Origin: SAR86 cluster bacterium SAR86E
GTDB taxonomy: Bacteria > Pseudomonadota > Gammaproteobacteria > Magnimaribacterales > D2472
NCBI GenBank assembly: GCA_000307935.1
Contig: AMWX01000009.1
Span: forward strand, 1-44,762
DNA: 44,762 nucleotides
Direction: 5' to 3'
The notes below the pieces were generated by a model, which worked only from the letters and a program-made list of their open reading frames with translations, made no database searches and had not been told where the DNA came from. Position numbers and translations under genes: made by a program. Shown in pieces: positions 1 to 8,799 of this stretch; position 1 is the stretch's first letter, and each line of letters opens with the position of its first letter.

Positions 1-2652
1 TAATGAGTAGGAGACTGTGCTGTTACCATCTATTGTTGTTGTTGTGCTGGTAATCGCCGTGCCTGAGTTTACATTTTCATTGATAGTGACGTCGTTGCTT
101 GCTAATTGAATAGATAACTCTGTTACATCAAGAATGGAAAAAGTAAAGTTTTCTGTGACAGAGTGAACTCCATCGCTAACTGTAAGAGTTAGTGAATAGG
201 AGGACGTAGTTTCGAAGTCAAATGCACTTTTCAGGGTAATGTTTCCATTTTCATCAACCGTGAACTTGTCGCTTCCTTCCCCAGAAAGTGTATAAGTTAA
301 TTCTGAAGATTCTGGATCTACAACGTTTACAGTGGCTATACTGGTGCCCAAAGAAACATTTTCTTCAAAAGCAGATGCAGCAAGTGAAATTGAGGTATCT
401 GGTACTTCATTTATATCTGTAATCGAGAATGTTAAAGACTCAGAAACCGAATGGACCCCATCACTCACAGTCAGAGTAAGTTCAACACTGGATGTGGTTT
501 CAAAATCTAAGGCAGATGCAAGAGTGATATTGCCTTGTGAATCTACAGTGAACAATTCACTGCCCTCCCCAGAGAGTGAATAGGTTAATGGTGAAGATTC
601 TGGATCCAAGCCTGAGATTGATGCTATGGAAGAGCCAATTGATAAATCCTCAGAAAATGAAGTTGCTTCAAGCGTGCTTGAAAGTACTGGCGCTTCATCA
701 ATGTTTTGAACAGTGAAAATAATTTCTTCGGATGAGGTGTTGGTTCCGTCACTGGCTGAAAGTGTAAGGGTGAAAGAATTGACAGTCTCAAAATCTAATG
801 CATTTTTAAGAACAACGTTGCCGTTAGAATCTACCTCAAAGTTCTCACTGCCCTCACCGGAAAGGCTGTATGTAACTGTCTCGCCTTCAGGATCAACAGC
901 AGAGGTTTCAGCAATAATTGAACCAACTTCAATGTTTTCTGCGAAAGCATCAGCGGTTGCATTAGAGGTAAAATCAAGAGGCTCGTTGATGTCATTAACA
1001 TTAATTGAAAATGCTAATTCAAAAACGTCACCGTTCTCCGATTCAATATTCACATTGAACGAAAGATCCGATTTGACTTCATGATCAACAGCAGCAATTA
1101 AAACAATGCTTGAGGTCTCCTGATCAAATGTTACCAACTCAGCATCATCTCCAGAGATGGTCACAGTGAAGTTTAAATTACCTGGATTAACAATATTAAT
1201 TGGAGCTAGTGTGTGATCAACTGTATTTTCATTGATTGAGTCAGCTGGATTCAGGGCGTCAACTTGAAAAAGGGGTGCCACCTCAGTTGTAGCTTCTTGC
1301 GTGGATTCGGTGGCTGTCTCAGTAACATCCTCGGTTGTATCTTCATTGGCATCATCCGCTTCAATTGTCTCCACTTCTACTTGAGCCTCATAAGCATCTG
1401 CGGTGCCTAAGTCTTCTGGTGCAGTATCCGATGAAACATCTGATACTCCAGATGAATCTAACATACTCTCATCTACCTCAATATCACTCGAATCCTCTGC
1501 ACCGGTGCCTGCATCAGAGCTAGACATATCTGTTTCTTGAGAATCTGGTGCTTGGCTTGATTGATCAGCATCTGAAGTTTCATTAGCTCCAGAGGATGAC
1601 TCTTGTGTATTTTGACCAGCAGATGAATCTGCATCACTGCCTTCATTGTTACCTTCTTGAGTTTCTTGATCGCTTGAATCAGATGAGCTATCTGCAGATG
1701 ATTCGGCTTCAGGGGATCCCTCTGATTCATCTGAGGAAGTATCTGATGTTTCTTCTTGAGTTTCTTCGCTGGAACCCTCTGACTCCTCTGATGAGCCTTC
1801 TTCTGTTGATTCTCCCTCGGTCTCCTCGCTTGACTCCTCAGATTCTTCAGATGAACTCTCCTCTGAAGATTCCCCTTCACTCTCCTCGCTTGACTCTTCA
1901 GATTCTTCAGACGCACTCTCCTCTGAAGACTCCCCTTCACTCTCCTCGCTTGATTCCTCTGAAGAGCTTTCCTCTGAGCTTTCTTCTTGACCCTCTAATC
2001 CACCTTGTAATTCATCAAGACTTTCTTCGGTGACCTCAACTGGCTCGCTGGGTTCTGAACTTTCATCTTCAACTGACACAGAAAATCCTGGCTCTGTTAC
2101 TGTTGTTTCAAAATCTGGTGAGCATTGATCTGCAAATGTATCTAAATCAACACAATTTGGAGTTACGGTCATCTCTTGACCATAGAGAAAAGTTGCATTT
2201 GTTTGCGAACCAACGGTTTGGATGATTCCTATTCCCCCTCTAATACCCACAGTCGCTGAATTGGTTCTAATGAGAGCTGGTTGTTTTTTGGTAACCTTCC
2301 CCCCAACTATCCTGAGTAGGCCTCGAGCAGTGACCTCCAATGATCCTTCGGCTGTTTCTGGGTTATAGATAAACTTATCCAACACAACGCTTGAATTAGG
2401 ACCCACTGAAAAAGCTGTGCCATCAAGCAGCATCATTTGCGCCCGACCAATTTCATCGGTTTCAATGGTGTGGTTTTGAATGATTTCATAACCTGCATCG
2501 ATGAGCTTGCGCTCTTGCTCCAGGGTTAAATCGGTGGTGTTTTTATTAACAGCCGATGCAACTCCAATCTGCTCTTGGGCATGAATTTGCACAAAGCTTA
2601 GACATGCAATAGCTAGAACTAAATGAGATTTAATAGGCTTTATTTGAAACAT
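1..2652 (-). CDS. FecR-domain / cadherin-repeat surface protein (3' end outside window)
   Basis: The reading frame is open from an ATG at 2650-2652 to the left edge (884 codons seen), so the C-terminus is missing. In order: a signal peptide ending near residue 25 (IHA before QEQ); a FecR-type domain at about 60-145 containing RTNSATVGIRGG; a very Ser/Glu/Asp-rich linker at about 196-400, part of which is a 20-residue tandem repeat; then cadherin-like repeats from about 465 onward. Three repeats have a period of 96 residues and carry the markers LSGEGS, LDFET and LTVSDG. FecR domains in such proteins are thought to sit in the periplasm or at the surface, and cadherin repeats usually bind Ca2+ and mediate adhesion. 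The start overlaps the end of the upstream TPR/barrel gene by 13 bases and has no Shine-Dalgarno, so translation is probably coupled. I infer an exported adhesin or envelope-structure protein; its substrate is unknown. Confidence 0.85.
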   Translation of the reverse strand, partial: MFQIKPIKSHLVLAIACLSFVQIHAQEQIGVASAVNKNTTDLTLEQERKLIDAGYEIIQNHTIETDEIGRAQMMLLDGTAFSVGPNSSVVLDKFIYNPETAEGSLEVTARGLLRIVGGKVTKKQPALIRTNSATVGIRGGIGIIQTVGSQTNATFLYGQEMTVTPNCVDLDTFADQCSPDFETTVTEPGFSVSVEDESSEPSEPVEVTEESLDELQGGLEGQEESSEESSSEESSEESEGESSEESASEESEESSEESEGESSEESSSEESEESSEETEGESTEEGSSEESEGSSEETQEETSDTSSDESEGSPEAESSADSSSDSSDQETQEGNNEGSDADSSAGQNTQESSSGANETSDADQSSQAPDSQETDMSSSDAGTGAEDSSDIEVDESMLDSSGVSDVSSDTAPEDLGTADAYEAQVEVETIEADDANEDTTEDVTETATESTQEATTEVAPLFQVDALNPADSINENTVDHTLAPINIVNPGNLNFTVTISGDDAELVTFDQETSSIVLIAAVDHEVKSDLSFNVNIESENGDVFELAFSINVNDINEPLDFTSNATADAFAENIEVGSIIAETSAVDPEGETVTYSLSGEGSENFEVDSNGNVVLKNALDFETVNSFTLTLSASDGTNTSSEEIIFTVQNIDEAPVLSSTLEATSFSEDLSIGSSIASISGLDPESSPLTYSLSGEGSELFTVDSQGNITLASALDFETTSSVELTLTVSDGVHSVSESLTFSITDINEVPDTSISLAASAFEENVSLGTSIATVNVVDPESSELTYTLSGEGSDKFTVDENGNITLKSAFDFETTSSYSLTLTVSDGVHSVTENFTFSILDVTELSIQLASNDVTINENVNSGTAITSTTTTIDGNSTVSYSL
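200..960 (-). repeat. 288-bp (96-residue) cadherin-like protein repeats
   Basis: The codons for the LSGEGS marker recur at about 281, 569 and 857 on the plus strand, a spacing of exactly 288 bases. The surrounding protein (VD..GN..L..A.DFET..S..LTL..SDG) is conserved between copies, while the DNA has diverged moderately. These are coding repeats of the surface protein, and more copies probably lie beyond the left edge. Confidence 0.8.
1800..1956 (-). repeat. 60-bp tandem repeat encoding an acidic Ser/Glu linker
   Basis: The unit beginning ctcctcgcttga on the plus strand occurs at 1822, 1882 and 1942, exactly 60 bases apart. Units 1822-1881 and 1882-1941 differ at 4 positions. The third copy decays after about 12-15 bases, and a weaker copy lies to the left. 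In the minus-strand gene this is a 20-residue Ser/Glu repeat, so changes in copy number keep the frame. Confidence 0.85.
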
Positions 2653-3968
2653 TGGTAATTAACCTGAGCTGTTAGATTGGTTGATGCGCGTTTATAAATG
2701 TTGATAGAGCTGTCAGATGAGCTATGAACTGCGCCTAGGTTTAATGACCAACAAGAACCAAAAGGTCTCATCATATTCATTCTTAAGCTCTCCATCTCGT
2801 CATGCCTTGCCCCAAATAGTGGATAATCTTCATCATGAGATTTATCTTGATAGCTGTATTTAGAAGAAAACTGCCAATTTTCTCTCAAGGGCTTTGAATA
2901 GCTAAACTCAACGCCATAATTTTCATAAAATTCGTAACCAGCATTAGCTCTGTAGTTTTCTAAAATTAACTTATAGCCAATTAGAGCCTGAGAGCCAGGT
3001 ATTACATAACTTTGCCCGTAGCTCATACCATTAATTCTCCCGTTCTTTTGCGCACCTGTTTTAAATATTTTCTCGTCACGATAATAGGAAAACAGCATGG
3101 AGCTCCCATTATCTAAGATGCCACTGTAATCCAGCGATATCCTTCCACTGCGCAAAATTTCTTCTCGATTAAGAACGACTCTAAGTAAATTAATATTTGG
3201 AGCAAAAACTGGGTCCTCTAAATTGAAAAAAGAAAAATAGTTTTCATCTAAATTAAAATTTCTCCGAACAGACAGCACATTGCTTTGAATGTTGAATTGA
3301 GTAAAAGTATCTAGTGTGTCTGATCCATAGCTAAAGAAATACTGAATGTTATCTCCCCTTGGGTGCTTGAGATCTTGATCAATAGACAAAGAATAATTAA
3401 GCATAGTAGATCGATCGCTTTCACGCTTGGAATTTGGATCGACAGGAAGCAGGAAATCTCCTATCTCAATAAAATCGGCATTAATACCAGAGTTTCCATT
3501 GGTTGTATGCTTAAAGCCCATTCCAAGATTTTGCTGCCACTGAATTGATTTTTCCGCATTGACTATTGCATCTAAAAATCCATCCACTTTTGCCACAACT
3601 TCTGGAGGTGGATCATATTCTTTTACACTTTTTAAGTAGTTATTTGCAAGTGCATAGGCTCCTAATCGAAAATAAAGAACCCCCAATTCCAATCTAATTC
3701 TTGGCAATTCCGAGTCATAAATGAGCATTTGCTCAAATACACCAATTGCTCCCTCCAAATCCCCCACCAAAATAGATAAATTGGCATACTCAAATAGCAA
3801 AGATAAATTGGTTGGGTCCTTAAAAAGTTGCTTGAAAACCTCTTGTTTTTTTTGCTCAGCTTGAGCCAATTGAACGGGATCTGATATGGCAGGTGTAACA
3901 TTTTGTGAGTAAAGATTTTCAGCTAGAAATGCTAGCAAAAATACACAAAAGAGCCTTTTAAAAACCAT
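2640..3968 (-). CDS. TPR-containing outer-membrane beta-barrel protein
   Basis: The protein has 442 residues. A signal peptide spans about residues 1-21 (cleaved before QNV). A tetratricopeptide-like helical region follows at about 28-135 (a repeat such as LFEYANLSILVGDLEGAI). The rest, about 145-442, is rich in alternating polar and aromatic residues ending in an aromatic strand, as in a C-terminal beta-barrel. This architecture resembles TPR-plus-porin proteins of the DUF560/surface-lipoprotein-assembly-modulator kind, but I cannot assign a family firmly. It lies directly upstream of the FecR/cadherin gene with a 13-base overlap, so the two are almost certainly one operon; the barrel may export or anchor the surface protein (inference). 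The start is the ATG at 3966-3968, preceded by a TATAAT-like box rather than a Shine-Dalgarno. Confidence 0.7.
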   Translation of the reverse strand: MVFKRLFCVFLLAFLAENLYSQNVTPAISDPVQLAQAEQKKQEVFKQLFKDPTNLSLLFEYANLSILVGDLEGAIGVFEQMLIYDSELPRIRLELGVLYFRLGAYALANNYLKSVKEYDPPPEVVAKVDGFLDAIVNAEKSIQWQQNLGMGFKHTTNGNSGINADFIEIGDFLLPVDPNSKRESDRSTMLNYSLSIDQDLKHPRGDNIQYFFSYGSDTLDTFTQFNIQSNVLSVRRNFNLDENYFSFFNLEDPVFAPNINLLRVVLNREEILRSGRISLDYSGILDNGSSMLFSYYRDEKIFKTGAQKNGRINGMSYGQSYVIPGSQALIGYKLILENYRANAGYEFYENYGVEFSYSKPLRENWQFSSKYSYQDKSHDEDYPLFGARHDEMESLRMNMMRPFGSCWSLNLGAVHSSSDSSINIYKRASTNLTAQVNYQCFK

Positions 3969-3975
3969 ATATTTT

Positions 3976-3981
3976 ATTATA
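3976..3981 (-). promoter_or_regulatory. -10 box of the TPR barrel / surface protein operon
   Basis: Read on the minus strand, this is TATAAT, with TTGACT 15 bases upstream as a -35. Only 7 bases separate it from the ATG at 3968, so a start about 7 bases downstream would give a leaderless mRNA. Confidence 0.5.
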
Positions 3982-4054
3982 AAAAGTAACGAAATTAGTC
4001 AATTTCAAGCACATTATATAGAATTAATGACAAAATATCACTTTTTACTAAAAA

Positions 4055-4064
4055 ACACATGTGT
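4055..4064. promoter_or_regulatory. ACACATGTGT palindrome, candidate operator
   Basis: This is a perfect 10-base palindrome in the 121-base gap between the divergent barrel and TetR-type genes. It lies just upstream of the TetR gene's TATAAT box, about where its -35 element would fall. TetR-family proteins often repress their own divergent promoters through such dyads. There is only one copy, so this is suggestive. Confidence 0.3.
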
Positions 4065-4077
4065 GAATATCAAGCTG

Positions 4078-4083
4078 TATAAT
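4078..4083 (+). promoter_or_regulatory. -10 box of the TetR-type regulator gene
   Basis: TATAAT ends 6 bases before the ATG at 4090, and there is no Shine-Dalgarno. The spacing predicts a transcript starting at or next to the start codon. Confidence 0.5.
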
Positions 4084-4089
4084 TGAAAT

Positions 4090-4698
4090 ATGAAAAAATC
4101 GCAAAAAACTCAAACCGCACTGGTTGATGCGGTGATAGAAATGATCAATAAAGGTGAAAAAATTTCAGTTTCAAGCATCTCAAAAAAATCTAAAACAGCC
4201 TACGGTACTTTTTATAGATATTTCAACAACCTTGATGAAATTCATCATGCTTCAATCATAAAAGTAGTCACCGGAGCGGCTGAAGTGGTTGACTTAGAAC
4301 TAAGAAATGAAAAATCAAATCTTTTTAAGATTTACTACAGCTGGTATGTTGCCATTCGTTTATATCAAGATGAATACATGGCCAACTGGTTAATAGCAAA
4401 TCCAAACAGCATCAATGAAGCATGGGTATTAACTCAACCCATGACCAGCCAATTTTTAGCAGATGCTATTGCTCAAAAAGAAGAACCAGATTTATCGAAG
4501 GATAACCTAAGACACTTCAAGATGTCGCAAACATATATTTTTTGGACCTACCAGAATGCTTTGCGAGAATTATTAAAGGGAAGAAAAACTATTCATGTCT
4601 ACTCAGATTTAATGAATTCAGTAAATTTAATTAATCTGCCCAGAAAGACTCATAAAAAATATATTCAAAGAGTTCAAAGGTTTGTTGATAAACAGTAA
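4090..4698 (+). CDS. TetR/AcrR-type transcriptional regulator
   Basis: The protein has 202 residues. The N-terminal 55 or so form a TetR-type helix-turn-helix: SVSSISKKSKTAYGTFYRYF fits the recognition-helix pattern, and the next helix begins NNLDEI. The C-terminal part is helical with no family-specific ligand motif visible. The gene is divergent from the barrel/surface-protein operon and 6 bases upstream of the cyclase gene, so it probably forms one transcript with the cyclase and may control both directions. The ligand is unknown. The GTG of the next gene follows so closely that translation may be coupled. Confidence 0.8.
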   Translation: MKKSQKTQTALVDAVIEMINKGEKISVSSISKKSKTAYGTFYRYFNNLDEIHHASIIKVVTGAAEVVDLELRNEKSNLFKIYYSWYVAIRLYQDEYMANWLIANPNSINEAWVLTQPMTSQFLADAIAQKEEPDLSKDNLRHFKMSQTYIFWTYQNALRELLKGRKTIHVYSDLMNSVNLINLPRKTHKKYIQRVQRFVDKQ

Positions 4699-4704
4699 AT
4701 TTCC

Positions 4705-6891
4705 GTGAAAAAAGATTTAAAAAAATTATCTCGATTTGGTCTTTTAGCCTTTGCGATTTTTGTTAGCTTCTTACCTATTTTGAATCCATTACAAATCTTC
4801 AGCGCTTTGCAAAACTATTCTTTTGATACTTTTCAAAGAATCTTGCCAAGAAATGTATACGCTGAGGATCCAGTAGTCATTATTGATATTGACGATAGCT
4901 CACTGTCAAGGATTGGACAATGGCCTTGGTCCCGAAATCAACTAGCACAATTAACCAATCAAGCCTATTCTGCAGCAGCCTTGGGATTCGATGTTGTTTT
5001 TGCAGAGCCAGATAGAACCAATCCACAAAATTTAATAGCTTCCTATCCCGAAAATGCAGTTTTAAAAAAAGAGTTAAGCGCCCTGCCCAACAACGATAAC
5101 CTATTTGCGCAAGCCATAGAAAATCATGGAACTGTGGTGCTAGGACAAGCTCTAAATAATAAAAATAAATCTCTTAAACCTTTAAAAAATAAATTTGGGC
5201 TAGTGACCCAAGGTGATGACCCTAAACTTTTTATCAGAAATTATTTAAGCGCACAAAGAAACATACCCTCGTTAGATAATGCAGCCGCAGGGATTGGATC
5301 TATGAGCATTGGAAATGATGATTCCGTGGTTCGCCTGCTCCCTACTTTTGAAAGAGTTGGTGATCAATTGGTTCCAAGCCTTGCCATGGAAATCACCCGA
5401 GTTGCGGTGGGCGCATCCACCTATCAAATTAAATCATCTAATGCCTCAAGTGAAGAGGCTTATGGCGCTAATACAGGCATTAACAACGTTAAACTGGGCC
5501 CACTTACTATCCCAACTACACCCGAGGGCAATGCCTGGGTTTACTTTGCGCCGACAGAAAATATCACCACTGTATCTGCTGCTGATGTCATATCAGGAAT
5601 AATTCCACCAGAGTTTTTTGATGGAAAAATTGCATTGGTGGGCACCTCTGCTTCAGGATTATTGGATTTAAGGTCTACCCCAACAGAAAAAAATATTCCA
5701 GGAGTAACGATTATTGCTCAATTTATTCAACAAATTTTTGCTAATGAATTTTTGCAGAGACCCGACTGGCTGTTTGGAGCTGAGTTTCTGGCTGGGCTGA
5801 TTTTAGCCATATCAATCACTTTAGGCATTCAAGCTTTGGGGCCAATTGGAGGGTTGAGTGTTCTTGCAGTCGGATCAAGTGGAATAGTAGGTACAAGTTA
5901 TTACTTTTTTAAATCTAAACTGTTTTTAGTAGACCCTATTTCACCTCTAATTATTGCTTTGAGTGTATATGTGGCTGTTACTTTCTTTAATTTTCTTTTT
6001 ACCGAATTGGAGCGAAGCAGGGTCAGAGGTGCCTTTGCACAATATCTATCTCCAGAAATGGTAAACCGTCTAGCAGAATCAAGCGAATCATTGGTTCTGG
6101 GGGGTGAAAAAAAGGAAATGACATTCTTATTTTCAGACATTCGAGGATTTACAAAAATTTCAGAACAATACAAAGATAATCCTGAGGCTTTAACGCAACT
6201 TATCAATCAATTGCTAACGGTATTATCGAATGCAATCCTTGATCATGGGGGTACTATTGATAAGTATATGGGAGATTGCATTATGGCTTTTTGGAATGCT
6301 CCTACGGATCAAGAAAATCATCGTCAATTAGCAATTGATTCTGCTCATGCTATGCATGAAGCCCTATCTCAATTTAACAATGAAGCAGAGGGGAATATAG
6401 ATTTTAAGTTAGAAATAGGTATAGGTATTAACTCGGGTGAATGCATCGTTGGAAACATGGGCTCGGATAAAAGGTTTGATTATACGGTGCTCGGAGATGC
6501 GGTTAATCTTGCATCCAGACTTGAAAGTCAATCATCAAATTATGGTCTAAATATGATTATGGGTGAAAATTCATATATCGATGATGCCAATTATCAAGTT
6601 ATTGAAATTGATAAAATCGCAGTGAAAGGCAAAACAACTGCTCAAACAATTTTTACTAGCTTCCCTGCAGATATTTTATTTAAAGAAAGTTTTTTAGATA
6701 ATCACCAACAGTTTTTGAAAGAGTATCGAGCTCAAAATTGGAATGAAGCCAACTCATTAATTAATAAATTAATATCCTCTCCTAATGACCTTGAACTATA
6801 CTATGCGCACATGAAATCAAGGATTGAGGATTATATGATTAATCCGCCGTCTGCTGATTGGGAGGGAGTTTATGTTGCAACAAATAAATAA
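4705..6891 (+). CDS. CHASE2-domain class III adenylate/guanylate cyclase
   Basis: The protein has 728 residues with a GTG start 6 bases after the TetR stop. A membrane segment spans about 10-32, an extracytoplasmic CHASE2 sensor domain about 35-340, three membrane helices about 357-430, and a class III cyclase domain about 470-645. Catalytic residues are present: metal-binding D478 (FSDIRGFT) and D524 (KYMGD), Lys520 and Thr594 at the purine-specifying positions, and Asn601 and Arg605 of VNLASRLE. The Lys/Thr pair fits class IIIb enzymes and predicts cAMP rather than cGMP. The enzyme should turn an envelope signal into cyclic nucleotide. The cNMP-binding K+ channel at 8796-9824 is a natural effector (inference). 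Its last 20 bases overlap the next gene. Confidence 0.92.
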   Translation: MKKDLKKLSRFGLLAFAIFVSFLPILNPLQIFSALQNYSFDTFQRILPRNVYAEDPVVIIDIDDSSLSRIGQWPWSRNQLAQLTNQAYSAAALGFDVVFAEPDRTNPQNLIASYPENAVLKKELSALPNNDNLFAQAIENHGTVVLGQALNNKNKSLKPLKNKFGLVTQGDDPKLFIRNYLSAQRNIPSLDNAAAGIGSMSIGNDDSVVRLLPTFERVGDQLVPSLAMEITRVAVGASTYQIKSSNASSEEAYGANTGINNVKLGPLTIPTTPEGNAWVYFAPTENITTVSAADVISGIIPPEFFDGKIALVGTSASGLLDLRSTPTEKNIPGVTIIAQFIQQIFANEFLQRPDWLFGAEFLAGLILAISITLGIQALGPIGGLSVLAVGSSGIVGTSYYFFKSKLFLVDPISPLIIALSVYVAVTFFNFLFTELERSRVRGAFAQYLSPEMVNRLAESSESLVLGGEKKEMTFLFSDIRGFTKISEQYKDNPEALTQLINQLLTVLSNAILDHGGTIDKYMGDCIMAFWNAPTDQENHRQLAIDSAHAMHEALSQFNNEAEGNIDFKLEIGIGINSGECIVGNMGSDKRFDYTVLGDAVNLASRLESQSSNYGLNMIMGENSYIDDANYQVIEIDKIAVKGKTTAQTIFTSFPADILFKESFLDNHQQFLKEYRAQNWNEANSLINKLISSPNDLELYYAHMKSRIEDYMINPPSADWEGVYVATNK

Positions 6892-7630
6892 TGTTAAATA
6901 TTTTTTTATCCTCACTGTGTTTTTAAGCTCTGGGAGTGCGATGGGTCAAGCCATTGTTAATATTGAAGATGATAGACGTGAGGGAGAAATAGGGTTTTTT
7001 ACCAACATAGGAACTAAGCTAGATGCATCCAGAGGCAACAGAGACCGAGATTTTTATTCTGTAAAATTAAGATTCGACAATAATTCAAAAGATGCAGAAA
7101 CTTTTTTAATATTACAGCAAAGTGAAAGGCAATCTAATAATAAAGTAATGGATGAATCTAGATTTATGCATGGACGATATACCTTTATTGGAGAGGAAGA
7201 CATGAATTGGGAGCTGTATGTGCAATATAGCGAGAATCCATTTAGAAATTATAAAAAAAGGTCGGTGATAGGTGGAGGCATGAGATATGAAATAAATTCC
7301 TCTGCAAGATTTGGTGCCGGTCTATTGGGTGAAGATGAGACTGATTTAAGTGGCATATCTAAATCAACTGAAAGATTGGGTTTTTATTTGCACAATGTTT
7401 TCCCGATCGCTGAAAATATATCTTTTAAGCCAACCATCTATTTTCAACCAAGCATTAATGATTTTGAGAATGACTACAAAGCAAGTATGATCTTAGCCTG
7501 GATTTTTAAAGTAAATGAAAATTTAAACATTAGTATGCAGTATTCATCTTTTCATGACTCTGACCCACCAATCTTGGCAGAAAAGTCAGATGAATCTATT
7601 TCAACAATGTTTTCTTATGATTTAAATTAA
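6872..7630 (+). CDS. predicted secreted / small outer-membrane barrel protein
   Basis: I do not recognise this family. The protein has 252 residues with a signal peptide of about 25 (cleaved after SAMG). The rest is rich in short alternating strands with Asn, Tyr and Phe, and ends in an acidic, polar tail (SYDLN). This looks like a small outer-membrane beta-barrel of the kind found in heavy-metal or phenol-degradation operons, but I cannot confirm that. The start is well supported: an ATG preceded by GGGAGGGAG. It overlaps the cyclase gene by 20 bases and ends 2 bases before the MscS gene, so all three are co-transcribed. Confidence 0.65.
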   Translation: MLQQINNVKYFFILTVFLSSGSAMGQAIVNIEDDRREGEIGFFTNIGTKLDASRGNRDRDFYSVKLRFDNNSKDAETFLILQQSERQSNNKVMDESRFMHGRYTFIGEEDMNWELYVQYSENPFRNYKKRSVIGGGMRYEINSSARFGAGLLGEDETDLSGISKSTERLGFYLHNVFPIAENISFKPTIYFQPSINDFENDYKASMILAWIFKVNENLNISMQYSSFHDSDPPILAEKSDESISTMFSYDLN

Positions 7631-7632
7631 TT

Positions 7633-8799
7633 ATGGAAGGATTTATAGAAATTTTTACAAATGTCTGGGAGCAGGGTTTTTTCGGCATAGGCATAACTGA
7701 AATTATTGTTTCAATGCTAATTTTTATAGCTGGAGCAATTAGCAGAGCATTCTTTGTTGGTAGAGTTATTAAATGGTTAGAAAATTTAACAGCTAATACA
7801 ACATCAGAAATTGATGATGTGCTGCTAGAGTCACTCAAGAAGCCTCTAGGCTATATTCCAATGACGGTGGCTTTATACTTCATTACTGTTTACTTGCCCC
7901 TCACAGGTGTTGCAAACATCTTTGCAACTAATCTCGTTAAAGCCATGATTGCTTTTACTATTTTTAGCGCCCTAGCCAACAGCATTGCACCAATTTTTCA
8001 AGCATTTACATCAAGCTCAGTTTTAACTAGGTCAATGACGATGTGGTTAGAGAGAGCTGCCAGGATAATCATTTGGATTGTAGGTCTAGGCATTATATTA
8101 GATATATTCGGCATTCAAATTGGCCCATTGGTAGCTGGCTTGGGACTTTTTTCGGTGGCGGTTGCCTTAGGAGCACAAGATTTATTCAAAAATCTAATCT
8201 CGGGACTTTTAATTATTGGAGAAAATAGATTCCAGCCGGGAGATAGAATTGAAGTTCCAGGTTCTTTGCATGGGATGGTGGAAGATATTGGCTTCAGGTC
8301 AACCTTGGTTAGAATGTTTGATACAGCTCCAATGCTTGTTCCAAATAAAGATCTTTCAGATGTTAAAGTGATCAATCATGGGATGATGGAGTTTAGAAGA
8401 ATTAGCTGGAACTTAAATCTTATTTATTCAACTACTCAAGAGCAGCTAGCAACAATTTGCGATGAAATAACTGCTTTTATTACTACATCTGACGAGTTTA
8501 TTAATAATCCTAATCAAGAATCCTTTGCTCGAACAGATGAACTAGGATCGAGCTCCATTGATATCAGAGTGCTTTGTTATACAGATCCAGTGGGTCTAAC
8601 TGATTTTTCAAAAATTAAACAAAATCTAATCTTTGAAATTATTAAAATAGTGCGCACCAACGGCTCAGAGTTTGCGTACCCTTCAACTTCAGTTTACGTT
8701 GAAAATACCGATCCGTTAGAAAGCTCAAATTACTCAACAGAGGGTTTAAAAGCGAAGGATATTTCTCACGCCTCTGCACCCGATAAAGGTGATGACTAA
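7633..8799 (+). CDS. MscS-family mechanosensitive ion channel
   Basis: The protein has 388 residues. There are about four or five N-terminal membrane helices, with a pore-lining Gly/Ala-rich helix at about 166-192 (AGLGLFSVAVALGAQ), followed by the MscS beta domain (NRFQPGDRIEV, LVPNKDLSD) and an alpha/beta cytoplasmic domain. The channel releases solutes when membrane tension rises. The C-terminus carries no cyclic-nucleotide-binding domain, unlike bCNG-type MscS homologues. It is last in the TetR-cyclase-barrel-MscS run, 2 bases after the preceding stop. Its 3' end overlaps the convergent K+ channel gene by 4 bases. Confidence 0.9.
   Translation: MEGFIEIFTNVWEQGFFGIGITEIIVSMLIFIAGAISRAFFVGRVIKWLENLTANTTSEIDDVLLESLKKPLGYIPMTVALYFITVYLPLTGVANIFATNLVKAMIAFTIFSALANSIAPIFQAFTSSSVLTRSMTMWLERAARIIIWIVGLGIILDIFGIQIGPLVAGLGLFSVAVALGAQDLFKNLISGLLIIGENRFQPGDRIEVPGSLHGMVEDIGFRSTLVRMFDTAPMLVPNKDLSDVKVINHGMMEFRRISWNLNLIYSTTQEQLATICDEITAFITTSDEFINNPNQESFARTDELGSSSIDIRVLCYTDPVGLTDFSKIKQNLIFEIIKIVRTNGSEFAYPSTSVYVENTDPLESSNYSTEGLKAKDISHASAPDKGDD

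Noticed and set aside
1822-1956. CRISPR-like array
   Set aside because: The 60-base periodicity has no spacers and lies inside a coding frame; it is a protein repeat.
332-2033. Open frames on the plus strand, and a second minus-strand frame at 1473-1940, within the first 2 kb
   Set aside because: They are shadows of the minus-strand FecR/cadherin gene: the repeats and acidic linker give long frames in several phases, with low-complexity Leu/Pro/Ser or Lys/Gln products.
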